DNA from: Faecalibacter sp. LW9 | Lineage (GTDB): Bacteria; Bacteroidota; Bacteroidia; Flavobacteriales; Weeksellaceae | Assembly: GCF_034661295.1 (NCBI RefSeq) | Contig: NZ_CP141062.1 | Span: 2,914,001 to 2,978,000, forward strand | Length of the DNA stretch: 64,000 nucleotides | Direction of reading: 5' to 3' | Shown: positions 56,091 to 64,000 of the stretch, piece by piece | Position numbering within the stretch: position 1 is the stretch's first letter | How the letters are laid out: each line of letters opens with the position of its first letter | The notes under the pieces: model-generated | Seen by the model: only the letters and a program-made list of their open reading frames with translations | Databases searched by the model: none | What the model was told of the DNA's origin: nothing | Made by a program: the position numbers and the translations under genes

Positions 56091-59000
56091 ATGGCAAAGA
56101 AAATTCACGAAGAAGATATAAAACTGAATATCATCATCAATGGTGATAAATCTCAAAAAGAATTAGCTGATCTTGATAAAAGCACAAAGGCTCTTGTATC
56201 TACCAACAAAGATTTAAAGAAAGCGAAAGCTGAATTGGTTGCACAAGGTAAAAGGGATTCGCAAGAGTTTAAGAACCTTACCAATCAAATCAAAGAAAAC
56301 AACGCGACGATAAAAGCCAACGAGGACCGAATGAAAGCGTTGAGAAATGCGATTGGTATCAATGCATTATCCATCCAACAACTTCGTAAACATGCCAACG
56401 AACTTAAGTATTCGTTAAATACAATGGTTCCAGGCACAACAGAATGGAAAAATCTTAACACTCAATTACAAGAAACTAACGCACGCATTCGCCAATTAAC
56501 TGCAACTGGACAAGCCCAAAAATTAAGCTTTGGAGCTGCTGCCGATTGGTTAAATCGCTATCAAACCATGTTAGTTTCAGTAGCCGCTACAATTACAGGT
56601 CTTACCTACTCGGTACAAAAGTGGATGGATTATATGGGAGAGTTATCTGATGCTGAATCTGATGTTATGAAAACAGCTTCTATGACTAAAACAGAAATAG
56701 AAGATTTATCAAAATCATTAGGGGAATTAGATACCAGAACATCTCGGATTAATTTATTAAAAATTGCAGAAGAAGGTGGTCGTATAGGTATAGCAAAAGA
56801 GGAAATGGCTGATTTTGTTAAGGTAATGGACCAAGTGTACGTTGCATTAGGTGATTCTTTTACTGGAGGAGTAGAAGAAGTTGCGTCTAAGCTAGGTAAA
56901 CTTAAGATGTTATTTGAAGAAACTAAAGATATGGATGTACCAAATGCATATAATGCAATTGGTTCAGCTATTAATGATTTAGGTGCTAATGGTGTTGCTA
57001 CAGAAAATAATATTGCAGAATTCACTACAAGAATTGGCGCATTACCTCAGACATTAAAACCATCTATAGCAGACACATTAGCGTTGGGTGCAGCATTCGA
57101 AGAATCAGGTATTGAAGCAGAAGTATCAGCAAGAGCTTACTCAATATTTCTTAATAGAGCATCTACAGAAACAGCTTCATTTGCTAAGGTTATGGGATTG
57201 CCTGTAGAGAAAGTGAAAGAAATGATTAATGCTAATCCATTAGAGTTCTTTTTAAAATTTGCAGAAAGATTAAAAGGAATTAATCCAGAAGCTGTAGAAA
57301 TGGCTCAATTATTAGATCACCTTAAAATTAATGCTGATGGAGCAAATAAGGTAATTGGAGCAGCAGCAAATAACAGCGAACGTTTTAGAGAAACTATAGA
57401 ATTATCTAATCAATCTTTTATCTCTGCAAACTCGCTATTAAATGAATTTGCAATAAAAAACAGCAACTTAGCTGCAATAATGGATAAAACCAAAAAAACT
57501 TTTGCGCAAATCTTTTCTTCTGAAACTTTAACTAAAGTATTAGGAAGTAGTATTGAATGGTTCGCAAAATTTATTGGTGCAGTTAATGACACAGATGGCT
57601 CAGTTACAAAATGGAGAAATAACCTTGTTTTATTAGTAAAAACATTTGCTATTATAATAGCTACAATTATTAGTTATAAATCAGCATTAGTACTTACAAC
57701 TTTGTGGAGTACAACATTAACTAAAGCAACAAATTTACTAAATGCTTCGCAAAAAGCTTCAGCAATAACAGGTAATCTATTAAAAGGAGTTTATTTACTA
57801 TTAAGCTCGGCTTATTACCTGCTTACAGGGCAAGTAAACAAAGCTACTGCGTCCATGCGTTTATTTAACATTGCCGTTAAAATAAATCCGATTGGTGTAC
57901 TATTATCTGTAATAACTTTAGTCACTACAGCTGTAATTGCTTTTAGTGATAGATTAGAAGAAACTGAGAAAAATATCCGAAATCTTAATGGAGCAACTTT
58001 AGCTAACATAGAAGCTGAAAGAGAATTTCAAAAATCATTAATTGCTACACAATCTAAGATAAATCCACTAATAAATATTCTTAAGGATAACAATACAACT
58101 TTAGAAGTAAGGAAACGAGCTTATAACGATTTAATTAAACAACATCCTGAATTTATTGGTACAGTTGATAAAGAATTTAAAGCAACTAATAAATTAACGA
58201 ATGCTTATGATAGTTTAATTGAAAAATTAAAAGCTGCATCAAGAGCAAGAGCTTTAGAAAATGTAACACAAAAGCGTGATCAAAAGTTAGCTGATGCATT
58301 GGATGCAGAATTCAACGCAGAAATCGAATTTAGAAAAGAACAAGTTTTAAATCGAAAGATTCAAAAAGAAAATGAAAAGGCTGCAAAAAATTATACTGAA
58401 AAATTAAAAACAACAACCAGAGAATCTGCCGATTTATCTTATATACCAAAAAATTTAAATAACAATGCTGCAAAAGAATTAGAAAAATCAAAAATATTAA
58501 GGGAACAAGCACAGAAAGAATCTGATGAATGGAATAGATTTTTAGAATCAGAGTATAAAAAAACTTCAAAAAAAGAAGGAAAAACAACTCAGGATAATAA
58601 TTTAAGTGGTGGTTTAAATTTAGGGACTGATTCATCAGGATCTAAAAATAAAACATCAATAAAATCCTCTGAAAATAAAGAAAAAACAAATCGTCAAAAA
58701 TATTATGAAGATATAATACGTGATTATACTCAAAATCAAGAAGAATTACTAAGATTACGTGACAGATATGAGGATATTAAATTAAGTAATATCGAAAATG
58801 AATTCGAAAGAGAATTAGCAATTACCAATGCTGAATATTTACGTACTCGTAGAGAATTAGAAGGTAATAAAGTTTCTGACTCTATATTTAATACACTTTA
58901 TAAAGCACGTCAAGAAGCATATAAAAAAGGTGATATGGAAATGGTTTCTAAATTAGATGCTGTAACGAAAACATATCATCAAAAAAATCAAGAAATAGAT

Positions 59001-60452
59001 CATATACTTTTATTAGAAGCTAATGAATATGCTAAAAAATCTATTGAAATAGAACGTGCTCGCGAATTAAAAATAGTTGACAACCTAATAGAATCGGGCA
59101 ACAAAAAAATAAATGAATTAAAGCGATTACAAACTGCCGAATTAGCAACCATTACGGATATCGAAATGGCAAAAGATATTCTTCGTCGTACAATGAGCGA
59201 AGAAGAAATCAAGCAAATTAAGTCGTGGGAAGATGCTAAAAAAGCATTGGATAAACAATACCAAAAAGAAACTTTAGAGGCACAAGAACAATTCTTACGT
59301 GATCAATTAAGCCAATTACAAGCCATTACCGAAGGGGATACTACTTCGGGTATAGACTTTAATCTTCTAACGCCTGAGCAACAAACAGAATTAAAAGAAC
59401 AAGTTGAGCAAGCCAAACAATTAATCAACGAATTATTGATTGCAAAAAATCAATTGTTAGGCGAAGAGTCAGACGATAAAAATGGTAATAAAAAGAAAAG
59501 CAAAGGCGATGGAAATTCTTTAAATAAATACAGTACAGATATTTTAGGAATGTCGCCAGATGATTGGCAGTTGCTATACGATCATCTTAAGGAGGGTAAA
59601 ATAGGCTTCGAAGAAATAGCCGCAGTTATTGGCGTAATGCAAAATATGTATAGCCAATATGCACAAATGGTGGCGGCTAACGAAAACCGAGAATTACAAC
59701 GATTTGAGGAAAGAACCAATAGAAAGAAAGATGCACTTTCTCGTCAATTGGATCAAGGCTATATCGACCAAGCGACGTACAATGCCGAAGTACAAAAATT
59801 AGAAGATGCGTATAATAAAAGAAAAGCGCAAATTGAATACAATCAAGCTAAAAAAGAAAAACAAATGGCTTTAGTTTCTTCTCTAATGGGTACAGCTTCT
59901 GCAGTTGTTGGAGCATTAGGAAAAAAGCCTTGGGGATTAGATAATTTTATTTTAGCGGGATTAGTTGGTGCAATGGGTGCAGCACAAACATTAATGATTG
60001 CCAAGCAGCCATTACCATCCAAAGGATTTGAAGATGGATATATCGATATCCAACGCGAGCAAGATGGGAAAATGTTCAGAGCCAAGAAAGGTGGACGAGC
60101 AAAAACAGGATTAGTTTCTAAACCAACTCATTTCTTAGCAGGCGAACAAGGACAACATTTCCCAGAAATGATAATCGACGGACCTACTTGGAAGCGTATG
60201 GCTCCGGATATGAAACAAGCTTTGCAATCCGAAATTTTACGTGTACGTGGTTTTGAAAGTGGGCACTTCAATAACATTGCGTCAACAGACAATAGCGAAT
60301 TAATCGCGTTCTTGAAATTAAATTTTGAAGTACTTTCTAAAATCTATGATGAAGGTTTAGAAGCAAAAATTATCAACGATTACCGCAATGCTGAACAATT
60401 GCAAAGAGGTTTGGACAAGTACAATAAATTCAAAGCTAAAACGAAGATCTAA
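56091..60452 (+). CDS. Tail tape-measure protein
   Basis: 1453 residues. It sets tail length and is ejected with the DNA. The N-terminal ~160 residues are coiled coil; ~180-420 hold the TP901-type core (SDAESDVMKTASMTKTEIED ... SIADTLALGAAFEESGIEAE); ~490-620 include hydrophobic segments (LVLLVKTFAIIIATIISYKS, INPIGVLLSVITLVTTAVIA), and a long helical C-terminal half ends in GEQGQHFPEMIIDGP and KYNKFKAKTKI. At roughly 0.15 nm per residue the tail would be about 0.2 micrometres long. Confidence 0.93.
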   Translation: MAKKIHEEDIKLNIIINGDKSQKELADLDKSTKALVSTNKDLKKAKAELVAQGKRDSQEFKNLTNQIKENNATIKANEDRMKALRNAIGINALSIQQLRKHANELKYSLNTMVPGTTEWKNLNTQLQETNARIRQLTATGQAQKLSFGAAADWLNRYQTMLVSVAATITGLTYSVQKWMDYMGELSDAESDVMKTASMTKTEIEDLSKSLGELDTRTSRINLLKIAEEGGRIGIAKEEMADFVKVMDQVYVALGDSFTGGVEEVASKLGKLKMLFEETKDMDVPNAYNAIGSAINDLGANGVATENNIAEFTTRIGALPQTLKPSIADTLALGAAFEESGIEAEVSARAYSIFLNRASTETASFAKVMGLPVEKVKEMINANPLEFFLKFAERLKGINPEAVEMAQLLDHLKINADGANKVIGAAANNSERFRETIELSNQSFISANSLLNEFAIKNSNLAAIMDKTKKTFAQIFSSETLTKVLGSSIEWFAKFIGAVNDTDGSVTKWRNNLVLLVKTFAIIIATIISYKSALVLTTLWSTTLTKATNLLNASQKASAITGNLLKGVYLLLSSAYYLLTGQVNKATASMRLFNIAVKINPIGVLLSVITLVTTAVIAFSDRLEETEKNIRNLNGATLANIEAEREFQKSLIATQSKINPLINILKDNNTTLEVRKRAYNDLIKQHPEFIGTVDKEFKATNKLTNAYDSLIEKLKAASRARALENVTQKRDQKLADALDAEFNAEIEFRKEQVLNRKIQKENEKAAKNYTEKLKTTTRESADLSYIPKNLNNNAAKELEKSKILREQAQKESDEWNRFLESEYKKTSKKEGKTTQDNNLSGGLNLGTDSSGSKNKTSIKSSENKEKTNRQKYYEDIIRDYTQNQEELLRLRDRYEDIKLSNIENEFERELAITNAEYLRTRRELEGNKVSDSIFNTLYKARQEAYKKGDMEMVSKLDAVTKTYHQKNQEIDHILLLEANEYAKKSIEIERARELKIVDNLIESGNKKINELKRLQTAELATITDIEMAKDILRRTMSEEEIKQIKSWEDAKKALDKQYQKETLEAQEQFLRDQLSQLQAITEGDTTSGIDFNLLTPEQQTELKEQVEQAKQLINELLIAKNQLLGEESDDKNGNKKKSKGDGNSLNKYSTDILGMSPDDWQLLYDHLKEGKIGFEEIAAVIGVMQNMYSQYAQMVAANENRELQRFEERTNRKKDALSRQLDQGYIDQATYNAEVQKLEDAYNKRKAQIEYNQAKKEKQMALVSSLMGTASAVVGALGKKPWGLDNFILAGLVGAMGAAQTLMIAKQPLPSKGFEDGYIDIQREQDGKMFRAKKGGRAKTGLVSKPTHFLAGEQGQHFPEMIIDGPTWKRMAPDMKQALQSEILRVRGFESGHFNNIASTDNSELIAFLKLNFEVLSKIYDEGLEAKIINDYRNAEQLQRGLDKYNKFKAKTKI

Positions 60453-62527
60453 TGAATGAGATGTTACCACCAGGGGAATCAATTGGAGATGTAACCTACT
60501 ATATCAATACCAATCCTTCTAATTTAAATTTTAATCGTTCTAATAACGATTCAGAAGTGAAGTTAGTTTCAGTTAATACGCAACAAAGCGGGCTTGAAAA
60601 CTTTTCTCCTGAATATAAAATAGAATTCTTATGTGCTACAAATCAGTACGGGTATGATGTATTCGAGATAGATGGTGATACGTTTATCGAAAATTCGAAC
60701 AGTGCTCATTGGGCAGGTAATGTTAAAGTTAAAATAAGTTATTTATCAAATGTACCTAATGGATATTACACTGGTTATTTATATATTATTATTTCTTACA
60801 AAAGAGATAATGAGCCTTGGGCAATAACAGCTTCGAAACAAGTTAATCTTAGTTTATCAGTTAATTTACCAACTTCATATAATTTTTCGATAGATAAAGC
60901 AGAAGATTTCGTCCATTATACACGAGGAAATAATAATTCGACAAATAGTATTGTAAATGTTGTTACAGATACTGATTATGTTATAAATGGACCATCTTAT
61001 GTCTTGGTTAATGGAGAAGCTTTACCGAAAAATTTTCCTGCTGGGAATAGACAGTTAAAATTTACGGCACAAGCTTCTAATCAGTTAGAATATGGGAATA
61101 ATGTAGCTTCAGTTATATTTAGAAAAGTAAATCAAACATTAACTACATTTATTCTGAATGTTTTACAAACCAATACCAATAATTTAGAGGTCAGCAAAGA
61201 AAATTTTTCGTTTTCTCATTTGCAAAGTATTGGTTTTAGTGATTGGCAATATTTTAATGTTTACCAACCAAATGCGGTAACAATCATCAAACCGGATTGG
61301 ATAGAATTAAGAATAGAAAGAGAGATAGGAAATATTAAAGAGTATGCAATTCGTTCTATTTCAAATTCAACAATAGAAGTTGGAGAATACCAAGGGCAAT
61401 TAATTTTTAATGATATCAATACACAAATAGCTGTTAATCTAAAGTTTGAATTATATAGCTATTGGAACACAAAATTTGATAAAGAAATACATTTCACCAA
61501 AGAGCATGAAGCATTAGATTTTTATGCCTATCAACGCAATAGTAATAATTATCTAAAATTAGAATTAAAAGGTAATGTAAGTGATTCGTTGAACGATAAT
61601 TTCAGCATTGATACGATTCAGAATATCTATTACTTTAACAACAAAGGAAAGTTTGATTTAGGAGCATATTTGCATCGCTACTTTGATTTGTTTCAAAATC
61701 AAATCAATTATTTTGATTTTCTAAATTTTCCAAATGGAGTTCACAAACAATACGAATTAGGTAAAATAGACATAACTGTTTCTGAATACAATTACGAAAC
61801 AGAAGAAATTGCATATAGCTATACAATTCCATCACAATTGTATTTAAAAGGTCATCGTCCGAAAACATTAAATAAAAATAATACGGGGGTAATTTCTAAT
61901 GCAACAAATAAAATTTGTAGAGCAACTCCGCAATCAAAAATTATCGCACATTTTCTTACAAAACAATTAAATAGTAAAATTTATATTTATGTTAATCAGG
62001 TGGAAGTTACGAGTTACAACGCCAACGAATTAAATAGTTTAAGCCTTTACTCATTATACTATGATTTGAAAGAATTGGATTTACAACCAGGTAATTTAGT
62101 GGACGTGGTGTATGGTAATCAAGCAATGCAATATCAGATCCTTCCTTCTACTGCCTATTCTAATCATATAATCTATATAGATTATTGGGGACTGCCACAA
62201 ATTTTCGAAATGACGGGCGGTTATTCTTATGTTCCGAAAGAAGAATATAGTACGTTTCGTAACCCAAAGAATCATCAAAAAAATGTAGGTGTAAATGAAG
62301 AAATTATTTTAAAATGGAATACGGGATATTACTTCCGAAATGATATTCCAAAAATCAAAGAAATAGCACAATCCAAAGTTTGTTGGTTAGTAAAAAATAA
62401 TCAGATTATTGAGATAGTTCCAATTTTCCAAGATTTTGATATGTTTTCGACTGATAATTATTTATACAGCTCCGAGTTAGAATTTTACATAAACGCAGAA
62501 GATTATGATACTTGTTTCACAGATTGA
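60452..62527 (+). CDS. Distal tail/baseplate protein with Ig-like (BACON-like) repeats
   Basis: 691 residues, beta-rich. At least two repeated Ig-like units are visible (LSVNLPTSYNFSIDKAEDFV and LQTNTNNLEVSKENFSFSHL), similar to BACON modules that bind glycans or mucin in Bacteroidetes phages. The start shares one base with the tape-measure stop. Likely distal tail or tail-tip protein that contacts the host surface. Confidence 0.6.
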   Translation: MNEMLPPGESIGDVTYYINTNPSNLNFNRSNNDSEVKLVSVNTQQSGLENFSPEYKIEFLCATNQYGYDVFEIDGDTFIENSNSAHWAGNVKVKISYLSNVPNGYYTGYLYIIISYKRDNEPWAITASKQVNLSLSVNLPTSYNFSIDKAEDFVHYTRGNNNSTNSIVNVVTDTDYVINGPSYVLVNGEALPKNFPAGNRQLKFTAQASNQLEYGNNVASVIFRKVNQTLTTFILNVLQTNTNNLEVSKENFSFSHLQSIGFSDWQYFNVYQPNAVTIIKPDWIELRIEREIGNIKEYAIRSISNSTIEVGEYQGQLIFNDINTQIAVNLKFELYSYWNTKFDKEIHFTKEHEALDFYAYQRNSNNYLKLELKGNVSDSLNDNFSIDTIQNIYYFNNKGKFDLGAYLHRYFDLFQNQINYFDFLNFPNGVHKQYELGKIDITVSEYNYETEEIAYSYTIPSQLYLKGHRPKTLNKNNTGVISNATNKICRATPQSKIIAHFLTKQLNSKIYIYVNQVEVTSYNANELNSLSLYSLYYDLKELDLQPGNLVDVVYGNQAMQYQILPSTAYSNHIIYIDYWGLPQIFEMTGGYSYVPKEEYSTFRNPKNHQKNVGVNEEIILKWNTGYYFRNDIPKIKEIAQSKVCWLVKNNQIIEIVPIFQDFDMFSTDNYLYSSELEFYINAEDYDTCFTD

Positions 62528-64000
62528 TGGATTATTCGAGATTGATTTAATCAATACGAAAATTTCGATTACCGAAGAAAATAACTGGTTTACAGATCGA
62601 TTAGTTTCAAGTTCTTCTTTACCCGAAGAATTGCCATACGAAATACATCCGTTTTTTTTGCAATATCAATCAGACAATGCCGAAGATTATGAAGTAGAAT
62701 TTGATGTGATTTTTAATGATTTTGGAACGTTACATAAAGCGAAATTCGAAATCATTGCCTTGCATGAATATACTTTTGAATTTTCCATCTTTTATGGTTG
62801 GGAAAACTTCCCGAATTGGGATAAAAAATTAATCGAATTAGATTTGCCATTAATCAGTACTGATAATATTTATACGCACGCCAATGCTATCAACGCAACT
62901 TTTTATCCAGAAAACGAATATTATTTTCCATGTATTCACACCGAACAATATTCGCAACAAGATTTGAATTATGCTTCATTCAAAGGGAGTTATAATTTAC
63001 AAGATGAAAATGGAAATTTCTATATCAATTCAATGAATGTAGAAGAAAATCAAATTTTTAACTATACTATTCTTCGACCAAATTTATATTGGTTAAGTGT
63101 TTTGAATAAAATTATTTCACAAGCTGGTTACCAATTAGAAGGAGATATAGTGAATGATGATTTTCTTCAAAATTTATTGGTATTGACTTCAAGAAAATAC
63201 GAACAACCGGACCGACCAGAAACGATTGAATGGATAGTTGGATTGGAAAGTTATGTAAAAAAAGGGGTAAAAACTCCACCAAAAGGATATGGAGAATGGG
63301 GACAATGGACATCAGACCAACAAATTTTACATTTCGGAAAATTTCGATTAAAAGGAATAATTAAAAATTGGGATGCGAAATATGTAGATGTTTTTTGTCG
63401 CATTTACTTAGATAATGTACTTATATATTCTAAAAGTGGGAGAAATAATTACGATGTAAATATAGAATTCACAACAAAAACGGAAGGTTCAATTTTACGT
63501 ATTGAAGCGGTAGATTATCAACGAAATGATGAAAAAACAGATTTAAAAATAATTCCGATAGAAGTTTATAATCAAGACGGAAGTATCATTAATTATGTGA
63601 TAGAATCTGCAGTTATAGATCTAAAAAACTCGCTTCCTGATGCACGGCAAGGCGAATTTATTGAAACAACCATGCGATGGTTTAATTACGATTTTACAGT
63701 TACTGGGAATAAAGTTATTATGAATAAAATCGAAAAGATTTTAAGAAGGAAACGTAACGCTGTGGATTGGCGAAAATTCGAAGTAAAGGGGAAAAACAGA
63801 ACGACAGATTCGGGAGATAGTTACTTATTAAAATTCAAAGATCAGTCCAATGAGAAATATGTTTTTTCCCAAGCGTTTGTAACAAAAAATGGAATTCAAA
63901 CTGAGAATTTTAAAACCAACGACAATACCAAAGAAATTGTAATTAATACGATTCCTTTACCTGTAACGTCAAAGAATAATAAACTATCTGCAACAATCAT
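62505..64000 (+). CDS. Tail protein, N-terminal part (cut by window edge)
   Basis: 498 codons without a stop from the ATG at 62505 to the window end. The start overlaps the previous gene by 23 bases. Opens MILVSQIDGLFEIDLINTKI and is beta-rich, with DARQGEFIETTMRWFNYDFT and NAVDWRKFEVKGKNR further down. Probable tail-tip/baseplate hub-like component by position; the family is not recognised and the C-terminus is missing. Confidence 0.7.
   Translation, partial: MILVSQIDGLFEIDLINTKISITEENNWFTDRLVSSSSLPEELPYEIHPFFLQYQSDNAEDYEVEFDVIFNDFGTLHKAKFEIIALHEYTFEFSIFYGWENFPNWDKKLIELDLPLISTDNIYTHANAINATFYPENEYYFPCIHTEQYSQQDLNYASFKGSYNLQDENGNFYINSMNVEENQIFNYTILRPNLYWLSVLNKIISQAGYQLEGDIVNDDFLQNLLVLTSRKYEQPDRPETIEWIVGLESYVKKGVKTPPKGYGEWGQWTSDQQILHFGKFRLKGIIKNWDAKYVDVFCRIYLDNVLIYSKSGRNNYDVNIEFTTKTEGSILRIEAVDYQRNDEKTDLKIIPIEVYNQDGSIINYVIESAVIDLKNSLPDARQGEFIETTMRWFNYDFTVTGNKVIMNKIEKILRRKRNAVDWRKFEVKGKNRTTDSGDSYLLKFKDQSNEKYVFSQAFVTKNGIQTENFKTNDNTKEIVINTIPLPVTSKNNKLSATI

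Larger units (their letters stand above)
22100..64000. mobile_element. Temperate siphovirus-type prophage (right end outside window)
   Basis: The stretch contains a phage repressor, primase-helicase, lysis cassette, large terminase, portal, S49 head protease, capsid, tail tube, tape measure and distal tail genes in mostly one direction, replacing the mixed-strand housekeeping layout. The long tape measure (1453 codons) and lack of sheath or baseplate wedge genes point to a siphovirus with a long non-contractile tail. No integrase is inside the window. The left border is placed between 22,060 and 22,350. Confidence 0.93.

Noticed and set aside
22100-64000. Mu-like transposable phage
   Set aside because: No DDE transposase, MuB-like ATPase or Mor/Com-like activator genes are present in the early region, which instead has a primase-helicase.

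Overview
The window is AT-rich and comes from a Bacteroidetes (Flavobacteriales) chromosome. Promoters carry the Bacteroidetes -7 element TAnnTTTG in front of many genes, Shine-Dalgarno sequences are weak or missing, and the housekeeping proteins (DUF5606, DUF4846, short-Q-loop CydA, soluble acyl-ACP desaturase) are flavobacterial in character. A Weeksellaceae-type host (Empedobacter/Chryseobacterium-like) is my inference and is not proven by the window.

Bases 1 to about 22,060 are ordinary chromosome. In order: fabD (partial) with two LPS-type glycosyltransferases; dapD; ruvX, def, a DUF5606 gene and mazG; a candidate small RNA; uvrB; a DUF4846 lipoprotein; a cysteine desulfurase; cvpA; a PH-like membrane protein; rmuC; two tandem related secreted proteins; lysS; a small lipoprotein; cydAB; an acyl-ACP desaturase with plsC; a META-like lipoprotein; and a small orphan gene. 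The main oddity is an in-frame TGA that cuts cydB 30 codons before its natural end.

Bases from about 22,100 to the window end are a temperate siphovirus-type prophage, cut off by the window. A leftward XRE repressor faces an early operon of many small genes, an SSB-like protein and a large primase-helicase. An iteron-like hairpin region and a small-gene region with one attC-like gene cassette follow. A palindrome and promoter at 30.68-30.72 kb open the late region: tail-associated genes, a NodB-like tail protein, a leftward O-acyltransferase, a holin/amidase/unimolecular-spanin lysis cassette, a PLD-like gene, terminase, portal, S49 protease, a scaffold-capsid fusion, a probable tail-tube protein, the tape measure and distal tail proteins. 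No integrase, transposase or tRNA attachment site is visible, so the right end lies beyond the window.

Accessory genes sit between the structural genes: an ADP-ribosyltransferase-like protein, a HEPN-motif protein with its own host-type promoter, a DEDDh exonuclease with BRCT-like domain(s), a RelE-like pair and the acyltransferase.

The most interesting element is a cassette present twice, at 41.81-42.45 kb and 53.69-54.38 kb. Each copy has a terminator palindrome, an identical promoter core, a structured RNA of about 120-160 nt ending in its own terminator, and two overlapping small genes (about 100 and 53 codons). Inside each RNA one segment is complementary both to the 5' end of the same transcript and to the start region of the first gene. 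The two copies use different sequences for this three-way complementarity although their coding regions are nearly identical. The layout recalls the C4 antisense RNA immunity circuits of phages P1/P7, but the proteins are not ones I recognise.
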